Shown piece by piece: positions 1-6,950 of a stretch of DNA of 57,427 nucleotides. The notes under the pieces were generated by a model, which saw only the letters and a program-made list of their open reading frames with translations, made no database searches and had not been told where the DNA came from. The translations under genes were made by a program, and so were the position numbers. The stretch covers positions 1 through 57,427 of the forward strand of contig JAFCEJ010000001.1 in the NCBI GenBank assembly GCA_017609175.1, given 5' to 3'. Origin of the DNA: Candidatus Pacearchaeota archaeon. Lineage in GTDB: Archaea; Nanobdellota; Nanobdellia; Pacearchaeales; GW2011-AR1. The first letter of the stretch is position 1. Each line of letters opens with the position of its first letter.

Positions 1-597
1 GGAATTTGTGGAGCAGATGAAAACTGTTCAACTTGTGAAACTGATTGCGGTGTTTGTTTGAAAACTCTTGGAGAAGTTTGTAGTTCAGGCAGTGAATGTG
101 AGAGCGGGTATTGTGTCGATGGGGTTTGTTGTGATACTTCTTGTGATGGAGTTTGCAAGGCATGTAATATTGCTGGAAGTGTAGGAAGTTGTTCAAATAT
201 TGTTGCTGGAACAGATCCTGATGATGATTGTGGAGCATGTGCTGTTTGTGATGGTTTTGGGAACTGCCAAAATTTAGCACAAGATACAGAAGATGTTGAT
301 AACCTTTATAATTGCGGTTTTGGAAGTTATGGTTGGTGTGATGGTTCTGGTAATTGCCAGCAATTTTATTGGGAGGTTATAGGAGAAGAAACCTCAACAA
401 CAGATTATTGCCCTTTTGAAGATGCCATTAGATGTAATTTTGAAAATTATTATCATTATGGCTGGGATGATCAACCTGCTTGGTGGTCTAAACGTTGGAA
501 AAGTCCTATATCTTGTAGACCTTGGGGAGGTACTTTAAATCCGATTGGAAGTGTAGTGTATAAACATCGTTGTGTTATGGGCACTCCGCCTACCTAA
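1..597 (+). CDS. Cys-rich surface protein, C-terminal part
   Basis: The frame is open at the left edge (GICGADENCSTCETDCGVC...), so the TTG at 58 in the ORF track is not the real start and the gene begins outside the window. The visible 198 residues are dense in paired cysteines, first a CGDGIC-like segment, then repeats such as CESGYCVDGVCC and CDGVCKAC. The last third is rich in aromatics and tryptophan (GWDDQPAWWSKRW) and may form a small globular domain. Cysteine-knot repeats of this kind are known from large secreted proteins of DPANN archaea and myxobacteria, where disulfides stabilise extracellular domains. The stop directly abuts the stop of the convergent PEP synthase gene. The specific function is unknown. 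Confidence 0.7.
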   Translation, partial: GICGADENCSTCETDCGVCLKTLGEVCSSGSECESGYCVDGVCCDTSCDGVCKACNIAGSVGSCSNIVAGTDPDDDCGACAVCDGFGNCQNLAQDTEDVDNLYNCGFGSYGWCDGSGNCQQFYWEVIGEETSTTDYCPFEDAIRCNFENYYHYGWDDQPAWWSKRWKSPISCRPWGGTLNPIGSVVYKHRCVMGTPPT

Positions 598-3141
598 TTA
601 AAAAATATCTAATGTTTCTTCTTTTTCTGAAACTTCATTCTCTTTTTGATATTTAATTTCTTCTTGTGGGGGTTCTTCTATTTGTTCAGGATGTTGTTCT
701 GGTTCTTTAATTGCCTCGCTTTCACCAGAGACTGTTTCTTTAATCAATTCATCATCTTTTTTGTTTTCTTTTTCGTTATTAATTATTTCTTCTTTATCTG
801 GTTTATTTTCACTTTGTTCTATTTCCTTTTTAATTTCTTCTTGTTTTTCTTCTGTATCTTGTTTAACATCTTCCTTGTTTTCTTCATTAGTTTGGCTTTC
901 GAGTTCAGCGACATATTTTGAAATTTCGTGTGCAGCATCTGCATTCACACTTATGCTATCGATTCCTTGTTGTACTAAGAATTTTACCATTTCTTTTCTA
1001 CTTCCAGCCTGACCACAAATACTTGTTTCAACTTTAAATTCTTTGCATGTTTTTATGACATGTTTTAATTGATTTAAAATTGCCGGATGCATTTCGTTAT
1101 AAATATACTGGACTTCTTCATTTCCTCTATCAACTGCTAAAGTATATTGTGTTAAATCGTTTGTTCCAAATGAGATGAAATCAATTCCTTCTTCGCATAA
1201 TTCTTTTATTATTTGAACCGAAGCAGGTGTTTCAATCATTACACCCAGTTTTGCATTTGTGAAATTTATTTCTTGTAAAATTTTTTTTACTTGTTTTATT
1301 TCATCAACAGAAATTATTTGTGGCATTAAAATTCCTATTTTCTTTTCTTGCTCTGAAATTCTTTTTAATGCGTTTAATTCTGCCTTTAAAATTTCACGGT
1401 TTTTTAATCCATATCTTATTCCATGCATACCCAACATTGGATTGGCTTCTTTTTCTTGTGGTGCTCCTTCTAAATTTACATATTCATCGCTTCTTATGTC
1501 TGATGTTCTAACCCATATTTCTTCAAAATATTTTGCAATTCCTTCAACGCCTTTGAAGATTATTTCTTCGTAATCTTGTATCTGGTTATTTTTTAAAAAG
1601 TAATTTGGATGTTTTCCTGATTCTGCGATTATTCCTTCAATTCTTGTTAGGCCTACTGAATTAACTTTTGATTTTGATGCACGTTCTGCGTAAGTTGGTA
1701 AATCAACAATCACTTTTATTTTTGTTTTTGTCTCGACGACAGGTAATACTTCTTTTTGAACAGTTTCTGCAACTTTTCCCTTGTAGATTTTTCCATTGAA
1801 TCCATCGACGGTTATTATTTCTCCTTCTTTTAGTTTTGTTGTTGCTTCTTGTGTTCCGACAACACAGGGAATTCCCATCTCCCGAGATACAATTGCTGCA
1901 TGTGCGGTCATTCCTCCCTCATTTGTTACAATTGCTGCTGATTTCTGCATTGTGACGACCATATCAGGGTTTGTCATAGTCGTGACAAGAATATCTCCTG
2001 ACTTTATTTTTTCTAAGTCTTCCATTTTGTGTATAATTTTTATCTTTCCAGACGCTATTCCAGGAGATGCAGCAATTCCTGAAAGTATTACTTCTCCTTT
2101 AATTTCTTTTGCTGTTTCAAATCTTTTTTCAATTGTTGTGACTGGACGTGTTTGGAGAATATAAATTTCTTCACCTTCAATTGCGAATTCAATATCTTGC
2201 GGTTTTTTATAATGCGATTCTAATTTTAATCCATATTCTGTTAATTTTATTATTTCATAGTCTTTTAAAACAGGTGATTTTGATTTTTCATCTTTTAATT
2301 TTATGATTTCTTTTTTTCCTGCAGAATCTCGGGTTATCGCAATTTTTTTTATCGCAATTTTTTTGTCTAATATTTTCAATTCCTTTGAAATAATGTATTT
2401 ATCTGGGCTTATTTTTCCAGAAACAATCCCTTCTCCTAATCCAAAAACTGCTTCGATAATAGTGTTTTCATTTTTGTGTGAAGGATCTTTTGTGAACATA
2501 ACTCCGGATTTGTCAGCATCAATCATTTTTTGGACAATTACTGCTAAACTTACTTCTTCATGTTTGAATTTCTTTTTATGTCTATAATACGTCGCTCTTG
2601 CAGTGAATAAAGATGCAAAACATTTTTTTACACTTTCCAATAACTCTGAATTTCCTTTTATATTAAGATAAGTGTCTTGTTGTCCTGCAAAACTTGCTGT
2701 TGCTAAATCTTCTGCTGTTGCAGAGCTTCTTACAGCGACGAAAATTGGTTCTGAAGATGCATTAAGGATATTGAGGGGAGTTCCGTTTATTTTTGATTTA
2801 TCAACATTTAAATTTTCATAAGATTCTATAATCTCTTCTTCCATTTCTTTTGGCAGGTTTGATTTTATGATTAATTCTCTTATTTCTTTTGTTTTCTCTT
2901 CTAATTGTTTTGTATTTTCATAATCTATCTCATTTAGAATTCTCTTTATTTCGTCTTTTATTCCTGCTTTTTCAATAAAATAATCATATGCTTGAGCAGT
3001 TATAACAAAACCAGGGGGGACTGGTAATTTTAAATTATAAATTTCTCCAAGATTTGCTCCTTTGCCTCCAGCAACATTTCCAGAATCTTTATTTAATTCA
3101 GAGAACCATTTCACAAAATCAACTCTTTTTTCTTCAGGCAT
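598..3141 (-). CDS. ppsA: Phosphoenolpyruvate synthase with charged C-terminal tail
   Basis: Converts pyruvate, ATP and water to PEP, AMP and phosphate, feeding gluconeogenesis in the cytoplasm. Domains in order: ATP-grasp nucleotide-binding domain (about 1-340, with GGKGANLGE and AVRSSATAEDLATASFAGQQ), phosphohistidine swivel domain (about 350-460) with the catalytic His near 414 in GGMTAHAAIVSRE, and the PEP/pyruvate TIM barrel (about 475-745) with FGTNDLTQYTLAVDR and a catalytic Cys near 709 in ICGQAGS. The enzyme body ends near residue 748. About 100 residues of Glu/Lys/Gln-rich low-complexity tail follow, which the family normally lacks. The start ATG is the first methionine of the conserved N-terminus. 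Assignment is firm, but the role of the tail is unknown. Confidence 0.96.
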   Translation of the reverse strand: MPEEKRVDFVKWFSELNKDSGNVAGGKGANLGEIYNLKLPVPPGFVITAQAYDYFIEKAGIKDEIKRILNEIDYENTKQLEEKTKEIRELIIKSNLPKEMEEEIIESYENLNVDKSKINGTPLNILNASSEPIFVAVRSSATAEDLATASFAGQQDTYLNIKGNSELLESVKKCFASLFTARATYYRHKKKFKHEEVSLAVIVQKMIDADKSGVMFTKDPSHKNENTIIEAVFGLGEGIVSGKISPDKYIISKELKILDKKIAIKKIAITRDSAGKKEIIKLKDEKSKSPVLKDYEIIKLTEYGLKLESHYKKPQDIEFAIEGEEIYILQTRPVTTIEKRFETAKEIKGEVILSGIAASPGIASGKIKIIHKMEDLEKIKSGDILVTTMTNPDMVVTMQKSAAIVTNEGGMTAHAAIVSREMGIPCVVGTQEATTKLKEGEIITVDGFNGKIYKGKVAETVQKEVLPVVETKTKIKVIVDLPTYAERASKSKVNSVGLTRIEGIIAESGKHPNYFLKNNQIQDYEEIIFKGVEGIAKYFEEIWVRTSDIRSDEYVNLEGAPQEKEANPMLGMHGIRYGLKNREILKAELNALKRISEQEKKIGILMPQIISVDEIKQVKKILQEINFTNAKLGVMIETPASVQIIKELCEEGIDFISFGTNDLTQYTLAVDRGNEEVQYIYNEMHPAILNQLKHVIKTCKEFKVETSICGQAGSRKEMVKFLVQQGIDSISVNADAAHEISKYVAELESQTNEENKEDVKQDTEEKQEEIKKEIEQSENKPDKEEIINNEKENKKDDELIKETVSGESEAIKEPEQHPEQIEEPPQEEIKYQKENEVSEKEETLDIF

Positions 3142-3162
3142 AATTCAAAAAATAAAGCTGGG

Positions 3163-3419
3163 TTAATAAATATTTTTATTGCTTAATTCCTTAATTTTAT
3201 TGGATATTTCTTTTAATTTTTCATCTATTTTAAAATATGCTGTATATATCAATCCCCCAATTACTAATGATGTTATAGAATATCTAAATTAATTTTCTGG
3301 ATTAAATATTATGCCGATTAAAAGTGGAATTATTGAGCCAATACCTATTGTTAATATAAAATTAAAAAACATAATTGTCTTTGATATGCTAAATCCAATC
3401 TATTTTTTTCAATATTCAT
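3163..3419 (-). pseudogene. Decayed small membrane protein gene (frameshift plus stop)
   Basis: Reading the minus strand from ATG 3419 gives MNIEKNRLDLA. A one-base shift is then needed to continue into ISKTIMFFNFILTIGIGSIIPLL, a good membrane segment. An in-frame TAA lies at 3289-3291, after which the same frame continues as FRYSITSLVIGGLIYTAYF and a basic, helical tail ending at TAA 3163-3165. Two hydrophobic helices followed by an amphipathic Lys/Glu tail across both lesions suggest one former gene of about 85 codons. It follows the 48-aa membrane protein gene at 3429-3575. Alternatives are two unrelated tiny ORFs or base-calling errors. Too short for the ORF track. Confidence 0.45.
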
Positions 3420-3428
3420 TTTAGAGAA

Positions 3429-3575
3429 TTATTTTGATGCTATTATTCCGATTCCTATTGAGATACAAAATATTCCTCCAATAACAGATACATTATCATT
3501 AGGGAATTTGTTTATTAAATAAAGCCCTAAACCTATAAAAAATATTCCAATACCTATTTTAATTTCTTTTCCCAT
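3429..3575 (-). CDS. Small two-helix membrane protein, 48 aa
   Basis: Not in the ORF track. ATG at 3575 opens a 48-codon frame: a short basic start (MGKEIKIG), a first hydrophobic helix (IGIFFIGLGLYLI), a polar turn (NKFPNDN) and a second helix (VIGGIFCISIGIGIIA), ending SK. This hairpin arrangement looks like real coding sequence. It is followed 9 nt later on the same strand by the decayed membrane gene, and preceded by the ferredoxin gene (stop at 3605), so the three may be co-transcribed. No family recognised; function unknown. Confidence 0.5.
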   Translation of the reverse strand: MGKEIKIGIGIFFIGLGLYLINKFPNDNVSVIGGIFCISIGIGIIASK

Positions 3576-3604
3576 ATTATTTTTAGTTGCTATTTTCTTT
3601 AAAT

Positions 3605-3775
3605 TTATTCACTTATTGCTTGAACAGGGCAGTTTTCAACAGCTTCTTTAACACAAGGTATTTTCTTCTGTGCTTTGACTTGCGCTTTCATGTCATCACC
3701 CATTTCAAAAACCTCTTCACATATGCTTGTGCACAATCCACAACCAATACATTTTGTTTTATCTACACTTACCAT
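3605..3775 (-). CDS. Single-cluster 4Fe-4S ferredoxin, 56 aa
   Basis: Missed by the ORF track, which lists only the opposite-strand shadow at 3587-3787. The minus-strand frame reads MVSVDKTKCIGCGLC..., with cluster ligands C9, C12 and C15 and a fourth in the ENCPVQAI motif (C49). Two further cysteines (C19, C41) sit where Thermotoga-type monocluster ferredoxins have their disulfide. The family carries low-potential electrons in the cytoplasm, for example to or from pyruvate oxidoreductases. The start is supported by the TTTATAAATTT box centred 28 nt upstream, shared with the divergent gene at 3826. Confidence 0.9.
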   Translation of the reverse strand: MVSVDKTKCIGCGLCTSICEEVFEMGDDMKAQVKAQKKIPCVKEAVENCPVQAISE

Positions 3776-3797
3776 TCTGTTAATTAGTTCGTTAAGT

Positions 3798-3808
3798 TTA
3801 TAAATTTA
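3798..3808. promoter_or_regulatory. Shared palindromic TATA box
   Basis: TTTATAAATTT lies between divergent start codons at 3775 (minus, ferredoxin) and 3826 (plus, membrane protein). Its centre is 28 and 23 nt from the two starts. That matches archaeal TATA spacing for near-leaderless transcripts in both directions. No second TATA-like element is seen in the 50-bp gap. Confidence 0.55.
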
Positions 3809-3825
3809 ATCTGTCTTTGTCTATT

Positions 3826-4602
3826 ATGGGATTTATAAGAGGTGGTTTGTTATTTATTGTTTGTATCTTATTGCTTTTATCACTTTTAATTGGAAATGCC
3901 TTCTTGGTTTTATCTTCGTCTTTGGAATATGAAAATGTTCAGGAAAAACTTAACCCTGTTATAAAAGAGATAATTTATGGAGAGGTTGATGTTTCAAAAA
4001 TGCAAGATAGTTTTGATGTTATGAAGAAATATTGCGCTGAGGGAAATACACAGGTTATTATAAAAGAAGAAGATTATGATTTGACAATTCCTTGCGAGGA
4101 TATTTTAACTGGGACGCCTGAAAGTGTTTTGGATTCTCAGGTAGATAAATTTATACAAGAAAATTATTATAAAAATTATAATTGTACTTTTATTCAATGT
4201 TTTAAGGAGAATTCTGTCCCATTTTTTTTGATTTCTGAAATGACTAAAAATTATATTAAATCCAAATTCTATTATATTATGGTTGTTTCGTTTGTTTTAT
4301 TGTTTTTAATGTTTTTTTTAATTGAAGATAAAAGGAATGTTTTGATTATTCTTGGGATTTTATTAGTTTTATCTTCATTACCTCTTATGAAACTTAGCGC
4401 TTTTTCTTCTATTGGCCCTAATGAATTTTCCTCGCAAATTTTTTCTTTGTTTTTTGAACAAGCCCACAAAATATTTTTATGGGTATTTGTAATCGGGCTT
4501 TTAATTTTTGGGCTTGGTATTGGTTTGAGGTTTTGGAATCCTGAAAAAGCAAGAAAGATTTTTGAAAGAAAAACATTTAATAAAAAAAAGAAAACCTCTT
4601 AA
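3826..4602 (+). CDS. Membrane protein of unknown function
   Basis: I chose ATG 3826 (MGFIRGGLLF) over the TTG at 3817 because it lies about 23 nt from the TATA box centre. The 258-aa product has an N-terminal transmembrane helix (about 5-30), an extracytoplasmic loop of about 120 residues with several cysteines (YCAEG, IPCED, NCTFIQC), and three further helices (about 150-172, 176-195 and 215-240), ending in a very basic tail (RKTFNKKKKTS). This topology is common among uncharacterised DPANN membrane proteins. No catalytic motif was seen and function is unknown. Confidence 0.75.
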   Translation: MGFIRGGLLFIVCILLLLSLLIGNAFLVLSSSLEYENVQEKLNPVIKEIIYGEVDVSKMQDSFDVMKKYCAEGNTQVIIKEEDYDLTIPCEDILTGTPESVLDSQVDKFIQENYYKNYNCTFIQCFKENSVPFFLISEMTKNYIKSKFYYIMVVSFVLLFLMFFLIEDKRNVLIILGILLVLSSLPLMKLSAFSSIGPNEFSSQIFSLFFEQAHKIFLWVFVIGLLIFGLGIGLRFWNPEKARKIFERKTFNKKKKTS

Positions 4603-4794
4603 ATTTTCTAATAAATTTTTGAAGAAATTGTTTATGATTTAATTCAAATTTTTGGGAGACTGCATTCAAATATTTTTCAATTTTTCTTTTAGAAGCAAAG
4701 CAGTTCTAGGGAGTTCCTGTAACAAGCTCAAAATAATATTAGAAAATTTTTATATTACCATATTTTTATATATCTTTGATATTTGTAAATATTC

Positions 4795-5631
4795 ATGAAA
4801 CAAAAAGCAATTGTTATGTTGTCAGGAGGTTTGGATAGTCGGCTTGCTGTTAAATTGATGCAAGAAAGAGGGTTTGAAGTTATAGCTCTGCATTTTAAAC
4901 TGCCTTTTGGAACAGGATGCTGTGATGAGAATTATTCATTTAATTTTTCGCAGTTGGTTGGGATTAAATTAAAAATATTTGACTGTACAAAAGGGGATTT
5001 ATTGAAAGAATATTTGGATATTATTAGAAAACCAAAGTATGGAAGGGGGGCCTGTATGAATCCATGTATTGATTGCAGAATTTTTATGCTGAAAAAAGCA
5101 AGAGAATTTGCTGACAGGCACAATATCAAATATATTGCTACAGGGGAGGTTTTGGATGAGAGGCCTATGTCGCAAAATGCAAAAGCGATGAAAATTGTTG
5201 AGAAAGAATCCGGATTAAATGAGCGATTAATGAGACCCTTATGTGATATTGGAATTAGAGGTAGGAGTAGAAAAAAACAAATTGCTCTTGCCAAAAAATT
5301 TAAGATTTCTTACCCTAATCCTGGTGGGGGCTGTTTGCTTTGTGAGAAAGAATTAAAAGAGAGAATTAAATCTTTGCTAGAAAAAAAGAATGTTGATGAA
5401 CAAGATGTTAGATTGATTAATATAGGAAGGCATTTTGAAAAAAGTAAGATTATTCTCGGTAAAAATAAAAAAGAAAATGAAATTCTTGAAAAAATGAAAG
5501 GTATTAAGATTATTCCTAAACAACCAGGACCTACCGCGCTTATCGAAGATAAAAAATTTATAGAAAAAGCTAAAAAATTAATTCAAAAATATTCAAAACA
5601 TAAAATTACTGAGTTTGAAATTAAAGATTAA
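4795..5631 (+). CDS. PP-loop ATPase, MnmA/ThiI-like tRNA thiolase
   Basis: The N-terminal PP-loop SGGLDS (residues 10-15) binds ATP and adenylates the substrate in this superfamily. Cysteines occur as C42-C43, C87/C91/C94 (CMNPCIDC), C150 and C180/C183, suggesting sulfur relay or metal binding. Phrases such as CIDCRIFMLKKAREFA, IATGEVLDERPMSQN and LMRPL are typical of the ThiI/MnmA-related PP-loop proteins annotated as tRNA sulfurtransferases. The C-terminal third (QDVRLINIGRHF, PGPTALIED) resembles the accessory domain of that group. It is followed, after a single base, by the TtuA-like gene, so both probably act on tRNA thiolation. The exact target (U8, U34 or U54) cannot be told from sequence. 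The 192-bp leader upstream holds nothing recognised beyond AT-rich TATA-like sequence. Confidence 0.8.
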   Translation: MKQKAIVMLSGGLDSRLAVKLMQERGFEVIALHFKLPFGTGCCDENYSFNFSQLVGIKLKIFDCTKGDLLKEYLDIIRKPKYGRGACMNPCIDCRIFMLKKAREFADRHNIKYIATGEVLDERPMSQNAKAMKIVEKESGLNERLMRPLCDIGIRGRSRKKQIALAKKFKISYPNPGGGCLLCEKELKERIKSLLEKKNVDEQDVRLINIGRHFEKSKIILGKNKKENEILEKMKGIKIIPKQPGPTALIEDKKFIEKAKKLIQKYSKHKITEFEIKD

Positions 5632-5632
5632 A

Positions 5633-6217
5633 ATGTGCCGTTTATGTGAAACAAAACCCGTGTATGAATTTACTAATAAAAGAAAATTATGTAAGAATTG
5701 TTTTATAAAATATTTTCAGAAAAAAGTTTTTTTTATTGTGAGAAAATTTGGAATGATTAAACATGGGGATGTTGTTGCCTGTGAGAATAAAATGATTTTA
5801 AAAGATAAACAAGAAGTTTTAGATTTTAGAATAGCTGTTTTAAAATATGTTTTGAAAATGTTTGAGGAAAAAGGAATTATTGAATTGACAAAAGAGAAGG
5901 CAAATAAAATTGCAATACCTTCAACAATTGATTTGGAAGCGAGTGAAATCGTTAAGATTTTAATTAAAAGAAAAGAAGCAGATTTGAAAAAATTAAAACC
6001 TGTTGAAAAAATTAAAGGAAAAACAATAATAAAGCCTCTTTATTTGTTTCTTGATGAAGAAGTTTTACTTTATGCAAAATTGAAGGGGTTGAAATGGCAG
6101 AAACAAAAAGACGAGACAAACAAAATTAAAGGTTTTCTCGACGAACTTGAGAAAAGACATCCTGAAGTAAAAAGGGCAGTTGTTAATAGTTATCTTAATT
6201 TGTATGGAGAAAAATAA
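5633..6217 (+). CDS. TtuA/NcsA-like protein lacking the PP-loop
   Basis: The start is ATG 5633, one base after the previous stop (TAA-A-ATG); the upstream methionine in the track overlaps the preceding gene. The 194-aa product keeps the N-terminal zinc ribbon of TtuA/NcsA/TtcA enzymes (C2, C5, C20, C23, then KNCFIKYFQKKV and IVRKFGMIKHGD). It also keeps recognisable C-terminal parts (TIDLEASEIV, KPLYLFLDEEVLLYAKLKG, FLDELEKRHPEVKRAVV). Where family members have VAVSGGKDS it has VVACENKMILK, and the cluster cysteines of the catalytic core are absent. Such a protein should not hydrolyse ATP itself. I infer a tRNA-binding or scaffold partner of the PP-loop enzyme encoded just before it. Decay toward a pseudogene is the alternative, but the frame is intact. 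Confidence 0.72.
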   Translation: MCRLCETKPVYEFTNKRKLCKNCFIKYFQKKVFFIVRKFGMIKHGDVVACENKMILKDKQEVLDFRIAVLKYVLKMFEEKGIIELTKEKANKIAIPSTIDLEASEIVKILIKRKEADLKKLKPVEKIKGKTIIKPLYLFLDEEVLLYAKLKGLKWQKQKDETNKIKGFLDELEKRHPEVKRAVVNSYLNLYGEK

Positions 6218-6218
6218 A

Positions 6219-6398
6219 ATGCTTGAAAAGATTTTTGAATATGGGGCTGATTGGATTCCAGGATATGGAATTTACCATCTCTTTTTTAATGATGAAAGGT
6301 TAAATGGAGATACAAATGACTTATATTTACTTGCTAATGGGTTATATCATTCGCTTTATGTTATTGTTCCTATGACATATATTCTGATTAAGAAATAA
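6219..6398 (+). CDS. Small protein, 59 aa, unknown
   Basis: ATG 6219 follows the TtuA-like stop after one base (TAA-A-ATG), which argues for translation coupled to the upstream genes. The sequence starts amphipathic (MLEKIFEYGADWIPGYG), has an acidic middle (NDERLNGDTND) and ends in a hydrophobic stretch (SLYVIVPMTYILIKK) that could be one membrane helix. Aromatic content is high. No family recognised. Confidence 0.55.
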   Translation: MLEKIFEYGADWIPGYGIYHLFFNDERLNGDTNDLYLLANGLYHSLYVIVPMTYILIKK

Positions 6399-6496
6399 TA
6401 AATCATATTTTAAACTATAAAAATCTTTATTAAGGGAATTTAATTTTTTAAATATTGAAAAGGGGTATAGAGATTAAGAATCTCTGGTGTTTGATT

Positions 6497-6703
6497 ATGG
6501 ATTCAAATCATATGGAAGAAGAAATTTGTTTTTATCGAATTTATGCCGAAGAGAATAATGAAGATTCTTTTAATTTTCTTAAGGAGTATGGGGATTGTTT
6601 AAAATGTTCTGGCAATGACTCTTCTTGTTCTTGGTATCTTCCCTTCAAATTAGAAAGGGCTAAAAAACTGGAGGAGGTTTCTGATGACTCACAGAAAATT
6701 TAA
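6497..6703 (+). CDS. Small Cys-containing protein, 68 aa
   Basis: The track starts at a TTG; ATG 6497 (MDSNHMEEE) is the more likely start. The middle carries CLKCSGNDSSC, which could bind a metal, followed by a basic helix (KLERAKKLEE). The last 20 nt overlap the next gene, whose Shine-Dalgarno sequence lies inside this frame. Both are probably one transcription unit. Function unknown. Confidence 0.55.
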   Translation: MDSNHMEEEICFYRIYAEENNEDSFNFLKEYGDCLKCSGNDSSCSWYLPFKLERAKKLEEVSDDSQKI

Positions 6704-6950
6704 GAAGGATATTATTAATAATCTCTTATCCCCTTATTATGATGATGATCTTATTGGATATTATGATGACTCTATTCCTATTTTAACTACTTCGCAAGTT
6801 GAAAACCTTTTATCTAGAGCTTTAAAAGAATATAGAAAACATTTTATTTCAGAAATGGGGCAACTTTTTGAAAAATATTCTAAAAACGGATTTTCAAAAG
6901 AATCTATTGATACCTTGAGGGATTTTTGTTCTAAATTAGAAAAAATTTAA
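6684..6950 (+). CDS. Small helical protein, 88 aa, unknown
   Basis: ATG 6684 is preceded by a strong Shine-Dalgarno GAGGAGGT (6671-6678) five bases upstream, one of the few good ones in the window. The product begins basic (MTHRKFKKDI), then is acidic and Tyr-rich (SPYYDDDLIGYYDDS), then mainly helical (QVENLLSRALKEYRKHF). No motif recognised. It ends 4 nt inside the convergent receptor-like gene. Confidence 0.6.
   Translation: MTHRKFKKDIINNLLSPYYDDDLIGYYDDSIPILTTSQVENLLSRALKEYRKHFISEMGQLFEKYSKNGFSKESIDTLRDFCSKLEKI

Noticed and set aside
646-2587. Seven plus-strand ORFs inside ppsA
   Set aside because: They are antisense shadows, rich in Phe/Ser/Ile, of a gene with clear family motifs.
3587-3787. 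Plus-strand 66-aa ORF
   Set aside because: The opposite strand encodes a ferredoxin with all cluster cysteines, so this is its shadow.
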